NCBI RefSeq assembly: GCF_019331795.1
Contig: NZ_JAHPZL010000007.1
Location: 309,094-373,093 of the forward strand
DNA from: Austwickia sp. TVS 96-490-7B
Lineage (GTDB): Bacteria > Actinomycetota > Actinomycetes > Actinomycetales > Dermatophilaceae
Reading direction: 5' to 3'
Length of the DNA: 64,000 bases
A program made the position numbers and the translations under genes. How positions within the stretch are numbered: position 1 is the stretch's first letter; each line of letters opens with the position of its first letter. The notes beneath the pieces were generated by a model, which had not been told where the DNA came from, searched no databases, and saw nothing but the letters and a program-made list of their open reading frames with translations. Positions 43,711-52,390 of the stretch are shown here, in pieces.

Positions 43711-45179
43711 TGGGCCGGTGGCAGGAGTGGGTCGACATGGCTCGCCGCGGAACGATGGAACGAGCCCGGCGATGGTGGCCGGACGGCGGGTGGCCGGTGG
43801 CGCGCGCGCGGCTGGTGGTGGGTGCACGTCGGGTAGGTTCGGCTTTGGTGGGGTTGGCGTTGGTGGCGGTGATGATCGGTAGCGGCTGGTCATCGTTGCG
43901 CATTGCGCAGGCTGGTTTCGGTCCCCACGACGTGCAGAGTTTGCTGACCGATCAGTTGCACCGGCTGGAGCCGTATACCAATTCGGCAGCTCCTGAGGTG
44001 GTGACGTCGCCCGACCCGAGATCAGCGCTGCTGGAGATGGCATTGACGGGACTGGCGACGAGCGGCGACGACAGCAGGCCTGCGGCGGTCAGATTGCCGC
44101 TGGTGCGGGCTTATCTGCAACGGTTTGATGAGCCAGACTTACGGACCAAGATCGGCGGCGCAATCACCCCCAACGGTGGGGTGTTCCTCCAGGCCTGGGG
44201 TCTGCTGTTGGCAGACGAAGTGGCCCGGCTGTCTGGCAGCCAGGAAGACCGGGACGCCGTACGGCGACGGGCGTTGCCCCTGCTGGCTGAGTTGCGTGCG
44301 GCACCCGGTGGGGTGCTGCGTTCGGGGCCTGGATTGATCTTCCCTGCAGACACTGTGGTCCTCGCAGGGGCGTTGCATCGTGCGGATGTAGTGGCCGGGG
44401 TGCCGGACGCCGGCACGGTCATTGCCGAGTGGGTACGGCGGATCGAGCCGTTGCGAGATCCGGGTACCAGGTTGTTGCCGCACCGATTGTCTGAGGACGG
44501 AAAGGTCGTCGACGGGCCTCGCGCGTCGTCTTCTGCTGTGACCCAGATTTTCTGGCCGTCGATAGATCAGGCGACATCGAGCCGGGATTGGGTGGCATTC
44601 GAGAACACCTTTCTGTGTCCGCGGCTGGGGCTGGTCGCCGTCTGTGAATATCCCGGAGGTGAAGACGGGATGGGGGAGCATGGGCCGTTGGTCGCGGGAG
44701 TCTCCCCAGCAGCGACACTGCTGACCTTTGTTGCGGCGCGTACCCATGGCAGCGCTGAATTAGCCGATCAGATCTCTCGAGAAGCCACCTTGGTCCTGGG
44801 GCCCGTGCTGGGTGAGGACGGAGACTCGTTGTCTCGTCAGCAGGCGTTGCATGAGGCGATGTTGGCGTGGGGGCGTGCGCTACCGGTCGGGGCGGAGCTG
44901 CCTGGAGTTGATGATCGGGACGCGGTGCCCTGGTTGGCGTGGTGTCTGGGAGCGTTGATTCCGGGCGTCTTAGCGTTGGGCGCGTTGACATGGCGTTTTG
45001 TCGGGCGGCGGCGTCGAGTTTCCGGACCGCTGGAGCTCGATGCGGTGCCTCCAGATTCTCCGAGCCCATGGGATTTTGGCGGTCATGGCCGTGAAAATCA
45101 CACATTTGATGATTCATCATCACCACATGCCAGGAGATTGGAAGGTCCCACCCAGGGGATTCTCAGGCCCGGTTCCTAG
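43707..45179 (+). CDS. Membrane protein with two helices around a large external domain, function unknown
   Basis: A 490-residue protein that I do not recognise. One helix near residues 42-62 (VGSALVGLALVAVMIGSGW) and one near 405-430 (AWCLGALIPGVLALGALTW) flank about 340 residues that should lie outside the membrane, followed by a short cytosolic tail. The domain is helical in appearance, with NGGVFLQAWGLLLADEVARL and GEHGPLVAGVSPAATLLTF, vaguely recalling the alpha/alpha-toroid proteins of the linalool dehydratase/isomerase-like group; that is a weak inference. It begins inside the ftsY stop (GTG 43707), so it is translated with ftsY; ATG 43737, preceded by AGGAG, is an alternative start. 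A strong hairpin follows the stop. Confidence 0.75.
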   Translation: MMGRWQEWVDMARRGTMERARRWWPDGGWPVARARLVVGARRVGSALVGLALVAVMIGSGWSSLRIAQAGFGPHDVQSLLTDQLHRLEPYTNSAAPEVVTSPDPRSALLEMALTGLATSGDDSRPAAVRLPLVRAYLQRFDEPDLRTKIGGAITPNGGVFLQAWGLLLADEVARLSGSQEDRDAVRRRALPLLAELRAAPGGVLRSGPGLIFPADTVVLAGALHRADVVAGVPDAGTVIAEWVRRIEPLRDPGTRLLPHRLSEDGKVVDGPRASSSAVTQIFWPSIDQATSSRDWVAFENTFLCPRLGLVAVCEYPGGEDGMGEHGPLVAGVSPAATLLTFVAARTHGSAELADQISREATLVLGPVLGEDGDSLSRQQALHEAMLAWGRALPVGAELPGVDDRDAVPWLAWCLGALIPGVLALGALTWRFVGRRRRVSGPLELDAVPPDSPSPWDFGGHGRENHTFDDSSSPHARRLEGPTQGILRPGS

Positions 45180-45206
45180 AGTTTGGGATGTGGGAGACAG
45201 GGGTAT

Positions 45207-45237
45207 GGCCCCGGCCGCGGGTGAGGCGGCCGGGGCC
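45207..45237 (+). terminator. Terminator of the ftsY operon
   Basis: GGCCCCGGCCGC (45207-45218) and GCGGCCGGGGCC (45226-45237) form a perfect 12-bp G+C stem with a 7-base loop, followed by GCTTCTGT. It comes 27 bases after the stop. Confidence 0.75.
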
Positions 45238-45301
45238 GCTTCTGTATCCGGGGGGATGCAGATCAAGCTGCGATGACATCTGTTTGTCACATTGCACGAA
45301 G

Positions 45302-45327
45302 ATCGTTTTCACGAGTGAAACAACGAT
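45302..45327. promoter_or_regulatory. Inverted repeat upstream of amt
   Basis: ATCGTT-TTCAC and GTGAA-AC-AACGAT form nested arms around GA, with a core TTTCACGAGTGAAA. It lies 38 bases before the amt ATG, where a nitrogen-regulator site would be expected. Spacing does not match the usual GlnR box pairs. Confidence 0.4.
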
Positions 45328-45365
45328 GTCCTTCTTGGGAAACTTGATGCCCTGATGGTGGGGGC

Positions 45366-46631
45366 ATGACGATCGACTCCGGTGACACTGCATGGCTCTT
45401 GATGAGCTCGGCCATGGTCCTGCTGATGACGGTGGGGCTGTCCTTCTTCTACGGGGGGATGGTACGCAGCAAGAGCGTCTTGAACATGATGATGATGAGC
45501 TTCGGGTCGATGGCCACCGTAGGGGTGAGCTGGGTGCTGTGGGGTTTTGGCCTGGCGTTCGGTCCTTCGTGGGGAGGATTGGTGGGCGATCCGCGAGATT
45601 TGCTAGGGCTGGACGACTTGCTGAGTCCGAAGGCAATCTCTGGGACGGTCCCCGCGATGGCGTTTGTGTTGTTTCAAGCCGCTTTTGCGATCATCGCAGT
45701 GGCTTTGATCTCTGGGGCGATAGCTGATAGGGCAAAATTTTCAACCTGGATGGTGTTCACTGTGGTGTGGGCGACGGTGGTGTATTTTCCGGTCGCCCAC
45801 TGGGTCTTTGCTTTTGATCGCCAGGATTTTTTAGGTCGCCCTATCCAAGGTGGATGGATCGCTAATTCAGTCCGAGCGATCGATTTTGCTGGTGGGACGG
45901 CCATTCATATCTGCGCGGGTGCCGGAGCATTGGCGTTGGTCTTTGTGGTCGGTAATCGGCATGGCTTCGGTTCAGATCCGATGCGTCCTCATAATCTGAC
46001 GTTGGTCATGTTGGGTGCTGGGTTGTTGTGGTTCGGATGGTTTGGGTTTAACGCCGGGTCGGCGTTGGGAGCCGGCACGACGGCCGCGGTAGTCGCCGTG
46101 AATACCTTGGCGGCTTCCTCAGCGGCCTGTTGTGCCTGGCTAGTGGTGGAGCATGTGCGTGATGGGCGGGCCACGTCGCTGGGTGCGGCGTCTGGGGTGG
46201 TGAGTGGCTTGGTGTCCATCACTCCTGGCTGTCATGCGGTGACTCCCGTCGGTGCAGTTGCGATCGGGGCGCTGACGGGGGTGGCGTGTGCATCGACGGT
46301 GGGGCTTAAGCACCGATTCGGATACGACGACAGCTTGGATGTGGTGGGGGTGCACCTCATCGGCGGTCTGGTCGGCACGGTGTTGATCGGGTTCTTCGCT
46401 TCGGCGCATGCTCCTGCCGGAGTGGACGGGCTGCTTTACGGCGGGGGCTTTGATCAGTTGTGGCGTCAGGTGGTGGGGGCGCTGGTCGTCCTGGTAGTCG
46501 CCTTTGTGGCAACGTTACTGATCGGTTTTGCCTTGCATCGCCTGTGGGGTTTCCGGGTGGATCGGGAGGCTGAGTTGGAGGGTGTCGATGTGGTCCTCCA
46601 CGCTGAATCGGCGTACGAGTTGAAGGTTTAG
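45366..46631 (+). CDS. amt: Ammonium transporter
   Basis: A 421-residue Amt/Rh channel with about 11 membrane helices that takes up ammonium. FFYGGMVRSKSVLNMMMMS is the family's first signature. The twin histidines of the pore are in GTAIHICAGAG (about residue 181) and VVGVHLIGGLVG (about residue 330). DRAKFSTWMVF and WFGWFGFNAGSAL are also typical. The protein begins outside the membrane without a cleavable signal. GGTGGGGG precedes the ATG. In many actinobacteria amt lies between ftsY and ffh with glnK and glnD after it; here neither follows, and the ROK/sugar transporter genes come next instead. Confidence 0.94.
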   Translation: MTIDSGDTAWLLMSSAMVLLMTVGLSFFYGGMVRSKSVLNMMMMSFGSMATVGVSWVLWGFGLAFGPSWGGLVGDPRDLLGLDDLLSPKAISGTVPAMAFVLFQAAFAIIAVALISGAIADRAKFSTWMVFTVVWATVVYFPVAHWVFAFDRQDFLGRPIQGGWIANSVRAIDFAGGTAIHICAGAGALALVFVVGNRHGFGSDPMRPHNLTLVMLGAGLLWFGWFGFNAGSALGAGTTAAVVAVNTLAASSAACCAWLVVEHVRDGRATSLGAASGVVSGLVSITPGCHAVTPVGAVAIGALTGVACASTVGLKHRFGYDDSLDVVGVHLIGGLVGTVLIGFFASAHAPAGVDGLLYGGGFDQLWRQVVGALVVLVVAFVATLLIGFALHRLWGFRVDREAELEGVDVVLHAESAYELKV

Positions 46632-46654
46632 CCTCGACTTCCTCAGGGATCGTG

Positions 46655-46678
46655 TTGTCTTAAATTCTTGACGACAAG
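46655..46678 (+). promoter_or_regulatory. Shared 24-bp element upstream of the ROK gene (copy 1)
   Basis: The pattern TTGTCTTAA-N3-CTTGAC-N2-CAAG occurs here, 25 bases before the ROK start. A near copy (18 of 24 bases identical) lies before the ABC operon at 47969. Both contain TTGAC, which could also be a -35 box, so an operator overlapping the promoter is likely. Confidence 0.5.
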
Positions 46679-46703
46679 GGCCTGATCGTCCCATCATGGC
46701 GGC

Positions 46704-47936
46704 ATGGATGACGGCGTCGTGGGCTCGGTGGACCGTGGCCCCGGGGCTGGTTCTCAGCGGGCGTTGCGCACCGCGAATACGCGTCGGGTGCTCTCGGCGT
46801 TGGCTGAGAACGGACCGATGACTCAGGCGGCGTTGAGTAGGGTCACCGGCTTGTCTACCGCGACGATTTCCAACATCGTGGCGAGCCTGCGGGATGAAGG
46901 GTCGGTGCTGACCAGCCCCACCACAGCGTCGGGGCGGCGTGCGGTCCTGGTGGAGTTGGGTGGGCCGTCCAGTGGGAAAGTGGCGGCAGGTATCGACATT
47001 GGTCGGCGACATCTGCGCATCATCCTGGCCACGTTGAGCAGGGATGTGGTGGCCGAGGAGGCAGTGTCCTTGCCGCCTCGCCACAGCGCGGAAGAGAGTA
47101 TCGCTCGCGCAGATCAGCTGTTGTCGGTCCTCCTGCGGCGGGCGGGTCGACGGCGACAGGATGTCGTAGGGTGTGGTGTGGGGATCCCAGGCCCGATCGA
47201 TGCTCGCACCGGTGAGATCGCGCACGGGATTATCTTGCCGACCTGGGTGGGTTTTCGGCCAGTAGATCGTCTCCGAGCGGCTTTAGGGTTGCCGGTGTTC
47301 TTGGACAATGACGCCAATCTTGGGGCTTTGGCTGAGGTCACGTGGGGTCCCTATGTGGATGTTGACCATTTGCTGTTCCTGAAAGTGGCTAGTGGTATCG
47401 GTTCTGGGCTGATCTTGTCCGGGCAGGTGTATCGCGGGGCGATGGGCATCACTGGGGAAATTGGGCATATCCCTGTCTCAGAACATGGTCAGGTCTGCCG
47501 ATGTGGCAACCGAGGCTGTCTGGAGACAGTGGCCTCAACGGCCGTGATGCTGGAGGCCTTGGCTCGCACCGGTGTGGTCGAACCGGAGGCAGGAGTGGGG
47601 CGCCTAGTGGAGCTCGTGGACTCGGGAAACCCGGCTGCTGGTCGGGTTCTTGAGGATGCGGGGTTGGCCCTGGGGCAGGTCCTGGGGACGATGGCCAACA
47701 TGTTAAATCCGTCGGTGGCAGTGATCGGCGGGCCGTTAGCGCCGTTGGGGGAGACCTTGCTGGCTCCGGTACGTCGGGGCTTGCGACGGTATGCCTCTCC
47801 CACAGTCAGTGTGGCCACCGAGGTAGTGGCCACTTCATTGGGTGAGCGCGCTGAGGCATTAGGGGCGTGTTCCTTGGTGTTCCAGCAGGCGCAAGAGGAG
47901 ACCTGGTTGCCGGGTTCATCACTGATTTCGTTGTGA
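46704..47936 (+). CDS. ROK-family transcriptional regulator
   Basis: A 410-residue regulator. Residues about 20-75 form a winged helix-turn-helix (MTQAALSRVTGLSTATISNI), and the rest is the ROK kinase-like sugar sensor: AAGIDIGRRHLRIILA, GCGVGIPGPIDARTGEIA, FLDNDANLGALAEVTWG and the zinc site GHIPVSEHGQVCRCGNRGC. It is likely to repress sugar-transport genes until a sugar binds. It lies upstream of a three-gene sugar ABC transporter on the same strand, and both promoter regions carry the same 24-bp element. Whether it is a repressor only or has kinase activity is undecided; the N-terminal DNA-binding domain argues for a repressor. Confidence 0.92.
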   Translation: MDDGVVGSVDRGPGAGSQRALRTANTRRVLSALAENGPMTQAALSRVTGLSTATISNIVASLRDEGSVLTSPTTASGRRAVLVELGGPSSGKVAAGIDIGRRHLRIILATLSRDVVAEEAVSLPPRHSAEESIARADQLLSVLLRRAGRRRQDVVGCGVGIPGPIDARTGEIAHGIILPTWVGFRPVDRLRAALGLPVFLDNDANLGALAEVTWGPYVDVDHLLFLKVASGIGSGLILSGQVYRGAMGITGEIGHIPVSEHGQVCRCGNRGCLETVASTAVMLEALARTGVVEPEAGVGRLVELVDSGNPAAGRVLEDAGLALGQVLGTMANMLNPSVAVIGGPLAPLGETLLAPVRRGLRRYASPTVSVATEVVATSLGERAEALGACSLVFQQAQEETWLPGSSLISL

Positions 47937-47968
47937 TGAAACGACATTCATCTCTGGTGCGCAACGTT

Positions 47969-47992
47969 TTGTGTTAAGGACTTGACCCCAAG
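47969..47992 (+). promoter_or_regulatory. Shared 24-bp element upstream of the sugar ABC operon (copy 2)
   Basis: TTGTGTTAA-N3-CTTGAC-N2-CAAG, 33 bases after the ROK stop and 79 before the ATPase start. It matches copy 1 at 18 of 24 positions. It is the likely operator by which the ROK protein controls the transporter. Confidence 0.5.
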
Positions 47993-48070
47993 TCTGGGGG
48001 TAGTGTTCACTTCTTCAACGGGCAGGGTGGCTCGGAGCCGCCCTCCCGGTCGAAGGGAGTACGACGGCGT

Positions 48071-49678
48071 ATGACAGCCCAGGACACCGGCGCGAGCCGA
48101 GACGCAAACCAGGGAATCATCCTGGAGATGCGGCGTATCACCAAGCGATTTCCAGGGGTGAAGGCGCTTGACGACGTCACGCTTACCGTACGTCGCGGCG
48201 AGGTCCATGCCATCTGCGGCGAGAACGGTGCCGGGAAATCGACCCTGATGAAGGTGCTTTCCGGTGTATGGCCGCATGGAAGCTACGACGGAAAAATCAT
48301 CTTTGAAGGGGAAGAGGTTTCCTTCAAAGATATTCGCTCCAGCGAGCATGCCGGGATCGTCATCATTCACCAGGAATTGGCGTTGATCCCCGAACTCTCC
48401 ATCGCCGAAAATATCTTCCTGGGGAATGAGACCACCTCGCGGGGGGCGATCGACTGGGTCGCCACCAACAACAAGGCCAAGGAACTCATGGCCAGAGTGG
48501 GTCTGCATGAAGATCCTGAGACTCCGGTCAAGAATATCGGCGTTGGCAAGCAGCAGCTGGTTGAGATTGCTAAGGCTTTCAGCAAAAACGTCAAGCTGTT
48601 GATTCTTGATGAGCCCACAGCGGCACTCAACGAGAGTGATTCGGCGCATCTGCTCGACCTGATCTCGGGGTTGCGCGACCGGGGTATGACCTCGATTATG
48701 ATCAGCCACAAACTCAATGAGATTGCTCAAATCGCTGACTCGGTGACGATCATCCGGGACGGTCGATCCATCGAGACCCTGGATGTCCGTTCTGGAGAGG
48801 TCGACGAAGATCGCATCATCAAGGGAATGGTGGGTCGCCCACTGGAATCCCGATTCCCCGCGCACACCCCCTCGATTGGGGAGATCTTCTTTGAAGTGCG
48901 CGACTGGACGGTGGAGCATCCTTCCGTCCCAGGTCGGATGGTGTGCAAGAAGTCGAATTTCCATGTCCGGCGAGGCGAGATTGTCGGTTTTGCTGGGGTG
49001 ATGGGAGCTGGTCGCACCGAACTCATGCGCTCGCTGTTCGGTCGAAGCTATGGAATCCATCATGGCGGTCAAATTCTGCTGAACGGACGCCCGGTAGCGT
49101 TGAAGAGCGTGGCTGACGCGATCGAGGCGGGAATTGGCTATGTCACTGAGGACCGCAAGGTGCTCGGTCTGAACTTGCTGGACGACATCAAGCGCACCAC
49201 AGTTGCTGCCAAACTTCGCAAGATCACCCACGGCGTCGTGGTGTCGGACCGTGAGGAGTACGCCGCAGCAGAGGAATATCGGCGGGCCATGCGGACCAAG
49301 ACGCCAAACGTGGACGAAGGCGTCGCCAAACTGTCTGGCGGAAACCAGCAGAAGGTCGTTCTGGCTAAATGGTTGTTCACCGATCCTGAACTGCTCATTC
49401 TTGATGAGCCGACTCGAGGTATCGACGTCGGCGCGAAGTATGAGATCTACGGCATCATCCAGAAGCTTGCCGACGAGGGTAAAGGCGTCATTGTGGTCTC
49501 CTCTGAGCTTCCGGAACTCCTCGGTCTATCTGACCGGATTTACACCATCTGTGAGGGCACCATCACTGGCTGCCTGGACAAGGCTGAGGCCACTCAGGAA
49601 AACCTGATGCGCCTCATGACTACCACTTCCAAACAGGCTGTGACCGCTGCGGCGGCCGACGCATCCCGGGCCGTCTGA
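48071..49678 (+). CDS. mmsA: Sugar ABC transporter ATP-binding protein (two ATPase domains)
   Basis: A 535-residue ATPase with two tandem ABC domains, the form used by ribose/xylose-type (CUT2) importers. Domain 1 has [17 protein letters not shown] (Walker A), [14 protein letters not shown] (a modified signature) and [13 protein letters not shown]. Domain 2 has a degenerate Walker A ([17 protein letters not shown]) and a normal [16 protein letters not shown] and [13 protein letters not shown], as is usual in the family. The [15 protein letters not shown] region is typical of the multiple-monosaccharide (MmsA/GguA) branch. It is the first gene of the transporter operon, followed 31 bases later by the permease. 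Confidence 0.9.
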   Translation: MTAQDTGASRDANQGIILEMRRITKRFPGVKALDDVTLTVRRGEVHAICGENGAGKSTLMKVLSGVWPHGSYDGKIIFEGEEVSFKDIRSSEHAGIVIIHQELALIPELSIAENIFLGNETTSRGAIDWVATNNKAKELMARVGLHEDPETPVKNIGVGKQQLVEIAKAFSKNVKLLILDEPTAALNESDSAHLLDLISGLRDRGMTSIMISHKLNEIAQIADSVTIIRDGRSIETLDVRSGEVDEDRIIKGMVGRPLESRFPAHTPSIGEIFFEVRDWTVEHPSVPGRMVCKKSNFHVRRGEIVGFAGVMGAGRTELMRSLFGRSYGIHHGGQILLNGRPVALKSVADAIEAGIGYVTEDRKVLGLNLLDDIKRTTVAAKLRKITHGVVVSDREEYAAAEEYRRAMRTKTPNVDEGVAKLSGGNQQKVVLAKWLFTDPELLILDEPTRGIDVGAKYEIYGIIQKLADEGKGVIVVSSELPELLGLSDRIYTICEGTITGCLDKAEATQENLMRLMTTTSKQAVTAAAADASRAV

Positions 49679-49709
49679 GCCCCGCACAAGATAGCGAGCG
49701 AGAACACCC

Positions 49710-50972
49710 ATGAATACCGTCAAGAAGATCTTCGGCGGAGACATACGCCAGTTCGGCATGGTGCTGGCCCTGGCGATCATCACGGCTTTCTTCGCGTGGA
49801 TGACCAACGGGGTTGCCGTCAGTCCGCAGAACATCATCAACATCATCCAAGGCAACGCTTACATCTTGGTCCTCGCGATCGGCATGGTTTTTGTGATCAT
49901 TGCCGGTCATATTGACCTCTCAGTCGGTTCGGTCGCCGCGGTGGTGGGGATCGTGGTGGCAAAGTCCATGAGCGACTGGGGGATGCCGTGGTACGTCGCG
50001 ATCCTGCTAGGACTGCTCCTGGGCGTGCTGATCGGAGCCTGGCAGGGATGGTGGGTGGCCTACGTTGGGGTCCCCGGCTTCATCGTCACTCTTGCTGGAT
50101 ACATGATTTTCCGTGGCGCGAATCAGATGATTGGAAAATCATTGACCGTTGCCACTCCTAAAGAGTTCAACTTCATCGGCGACGGCTATCTTCCTGAGGT
50201 CGGTCCGAACACTGGTTTTAATAACCTCACGGTGTTGCTGGGAATCATTGTCTGCGCGGTGATCGTGAGTGGTGTGCTGCGCACTCGGTCGGCGCAGCGC
50301 AAGATCGGTGCTGACATGGAAAGCGTCGCGATCGTGGCCGTGCGGACGGTGCTCATCTGCGTGGCCATCATGGCGGTCATGCTGTTGATGGCCAGTGGTC
50401 GACGGGGGACGTCGTTGCCGATCTCCGGCATCATCCTTGGACTGCTGATCCTGCTGTATAGCTTCGTGGCCAACAAGACAGTCATCGGTCGGCATGTGTA
50501 TGCGGTAGGTGGCAACCGCAACGCTGCCGAACTGTCCGGAGTCAAGAGCAAGCGAGTTTATTTCCTGGTCATGATGAATATGTCGGTGTTGGCGGCGCTG
50601 GCCGGGATGATGTTTGTCGCCCGATCCAATGCCTCTGGTCCGGCTGACGGTGTCGGCTGGGAACTTGACGCCATTGCCGCGGTCTTCATCGGTGGCGCCG
50701 CCGTCTCCGGAGGTGTCGGCACCGTGGTGGGCTCCATGATCGGTGGTCTGGTCATGGCAATGCTCAACAACGGTCTGCAGCTCATGGGGGTCGGCGCTGA
50801 CGCGACGTACATCATCAAGGGGCTGGTCTTGCTTGTCGCTGTTGCTGTCGATGTGCTGAACAAGCAGCAGGGGCGCCCCTCGATTCTCGGATATCTGATG
50901 GCCAAGCGAGCCGCCACTCAGGCTGCGTCCGCTCCGGTGGCCGCCGCCAAGGTGCCTCAAGACACCGTGTGA
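49710..50972 (+). CDS. mmsB: Sugar ABC transporter permease
   Basis: A 420-residue integral membrane protein with about ten helices, the CUT2-family permease that pairs with the ATPase just upstream. MVFVIIAGHIDLSVGSVAAV is the family hallmark, along with GVPGFIVTLAGYMIFRG, HVYAVGGNRNAAELSG (the loop that contacts the ATPase) and AVFIGGAAVSGGVGTVVGS. The longer size with the GRRGTSLPIS loop fits the multiple-monosaccharide branch (MmsB/GguB). A 157-base gap follows before the binding protein gene, unlike the tight spacing within the first two genes. Confidence 0.9.
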   Translation: MNTVKKIFGGDIRQFGMVLALAIITAFFAWMTNGVAVSPQNIINIIQGNAYILVLAIGMVFVIIAGHIDLSVGSVAAVVGIVVAKSMSDWGMPWYVAILLGLLLGVLIGAWQGWWVAYVGVPGFIVTLAGYMIFRGANQMIGKSLTVATPKEFNFIGDGYLPEVGPNTGFNNLTVLLGIIVCAVIVSGVLRTRSAQRKIGADMESVAIVAVRTVLICVAIMAVMLLMASGRRGTSLPISGIILGLLILLYSFVANKTVIGRHVYAVGGNRNAAELSGVKSKRVYFLVMMNMSVLAALAGMMFVARSNASGPADGVGWELDAIAAVFIGGAAVSGGVGTVVGSMIGGLVMAMLNNGLQLMGVGADATYIIKGLVLLVAVAVDVLNKQQGRPSILGYLMAKRAATQAASAPVAAAKVPQDTV

Positions 50973-51129
50973 TCCTTCAGGGGAGCGAACCACCCCTTTC
51001 CCTTTCATCTCAGATGACTCATTCACCTCACGGTGCTCGTCCGATCGGCGTACGGTACGTCGGCGGGGGTTTCATTTCTTTCACATTCGTGATCTCACCA
51101 AGTTCCACCCACACAGAAAGTTGACCATC

Positions 51130-52221
51130 ATGCGTCGGATCACCAAGATCGCCGTCGCGCTCACCGCTGTGAGCACGCTGGCCCTCACCGGTTGTGGTCG
51201 TTCGGATTCCGACAACGGTTCCGGATCCGGTTCCGCCTCAGGGTTCGCCGCCGACTCCTATATCGGAATTGCCCTGCCGCAGAAGACATCCGAGAACTGG
51301 TCCCTGGCTGAGCAGTTGTTCAAGGACGGCCTGTCAAAGGCTGGCTTTAAGAGCGACGTCCAGTTCGCCAACAACGGAGTCTCCGAACAGCAAAACCAGA
51401 TCCAGACGATGATCACCAAGGGTGCCAAGGTGATCGTGATCGGTGCGGTCGACGGTGGGCAGTTGAGTAGCCAGGTCAAAGCTGCGCACGACGCTGGCGC
51501 GGTTGTCATCGCCTACGACCGGTTGATCCTGAACGCTCAGGACGTCGACTACTACGTCGCCTTCGACAACTTCAAGGTGGGGCAGCTCCAAGGGCAAGCC
51601 TTGCTGGACGGCATGCACGCCAAGAAAGAAAACGGTCCATACAACGTTGAGCTGTTCGCCGGATCAGCGGACGACTCCAACAGCAAGGTCTTCTTCGAAG
51701 GCGCGATGAGCGTCCTCAAGCCCAAGATCGACGATGGCACGCTGAAGATTGCTTCCGGTCAGAAGGACTTCAGCCAGGTCACCACCCAGGGGTGGAAGGC
51801 TGAAAACGCCCAGAAGCGCATGGACGCGCTGATGACCTCTAACTACAGCTCTGCCACCTTGGACGGGATCCTCTCACCCAACGACACCTTGGCCCGTGCG
51901 GCAATCACGTCAGTGAAGGCTGCCAACAAGCCGGTTCCAGTGGTGACCGGTCAGGACTCTGAAGTCGAGTCGGTCAAGTCGATCATGGCCGGGGAGCAGT
52001 ACTCCACGATCAACAAGGACACCCGCAAGCTGGTGGAAGCAACGATGGACATGCTGACCTCCCTGCAGAAGGGCCAGAAGGCCAAGGTGACCGATGAGAA
52101 GCAGTACAACAACGGCGTCAAAGTCGTTCCGGCAAACCTGCTGGAGCCGGTCATTGTGACCAAGGCCAATGCCCGAGAGGCCTACTCCAACGACCCGACG
52201 CTGTCCAAGGTCGTGCAGTGA
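51130..52221 (+). CDS. Sugar ABC transporter substrate-binding lipoprotein
   Basis: A 363-residue lipoprotein with signal MRRITKIAVALTAVSTL and lipobox LALTGC, then a Ser/Gly-rich linker. The periplasmic-binding-protein fold of the ribose/xylose class is clear: YIGIALPQKTSENWSL, then AGAVVIAYDRLILNA, YVAFDNFKVGQLQGQALL and PVVTGQDSEVESVKSI. The IAYDRLI motif is characteristic of ChvE-type multiple monosaccharide binding proteins (xylose, arabinose, galactose, glucose). The start ATG 51130 is 9 bases after AGAAAG; TTG 51121 is also in frame. In most related operons the binding protein comes first; here it comes last after a gap that may hold its own promoter. A pair of strong hairpins follows. 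Confidence 0.9.
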   Translation: MRRITKIAVALTAVSTLALTGCGRSDSDNGSGSGSASGFAADSYIGIALPQKTSENWSLAEQLFKDGLSKAGFKSDVQFANNGVSEQQNQIQTMITKGAKVIVIGAVDGGQLSSQVKAAHDAGAVVIAYDRLILNAQDVDYYVAFDNFKVGQLQGQALLDGMHAKKENGPYNVELFAGSADDSNSKVFFEGAMSVLKPKIDDGTLKIASGQKDFSQVTTQGWKAENAQKRMDALMTSNYSSATLDGILSPNDTLARAAITSVKAANKPVPVVTGQDSEVESVKSIMAGEQYSTINKDTRKLVEATMDMLTSLQKGQKAKVTDEKQYNNGVKVVPANLLEPVIVTKANAREAYSNDPTLSKVVQ

Positions 52222-52254
52222 CGTCGTACCGACCCGTGATCGGATGACCCGCGC

Positions 52255-52290
52255 CGCAGATCGATGTTGGTGATTCGACGTCGATCTGCG
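52255..52290 (+). terminator. First hairpin after the sugar operon
   Basis: CGCAGATCGA (52255-52264) and TCGATCTGCG (52281-52290) form a perfect 10-bp stem with a 16-base loop, directly before a second stronger hairpin. Confidence 0.5.
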
Positions 52291-52300
52291 GACGGCTGTG

Positions 52301-52336
52301 AAGGGCCTTCGTCCCCCAAGGTGACGGAGGCCCTTT
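52301..52336 (+). terminator. Intrinsic terminator of the sugar operon
   Basis: AAGGGCCTTCGTC pairs with GACGGAGGCCCTT with a single G-U pair, followed by TTCTCGTC. It is the second of two hairpins and separates the operon from ffh. Confidence 0.8.
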
Positions 52337-52390
52337 CTCGTCGTAGCCCGCAGATGCGCAGCAGCGCGCGGTATTCGTTAGCCTTGGCAG

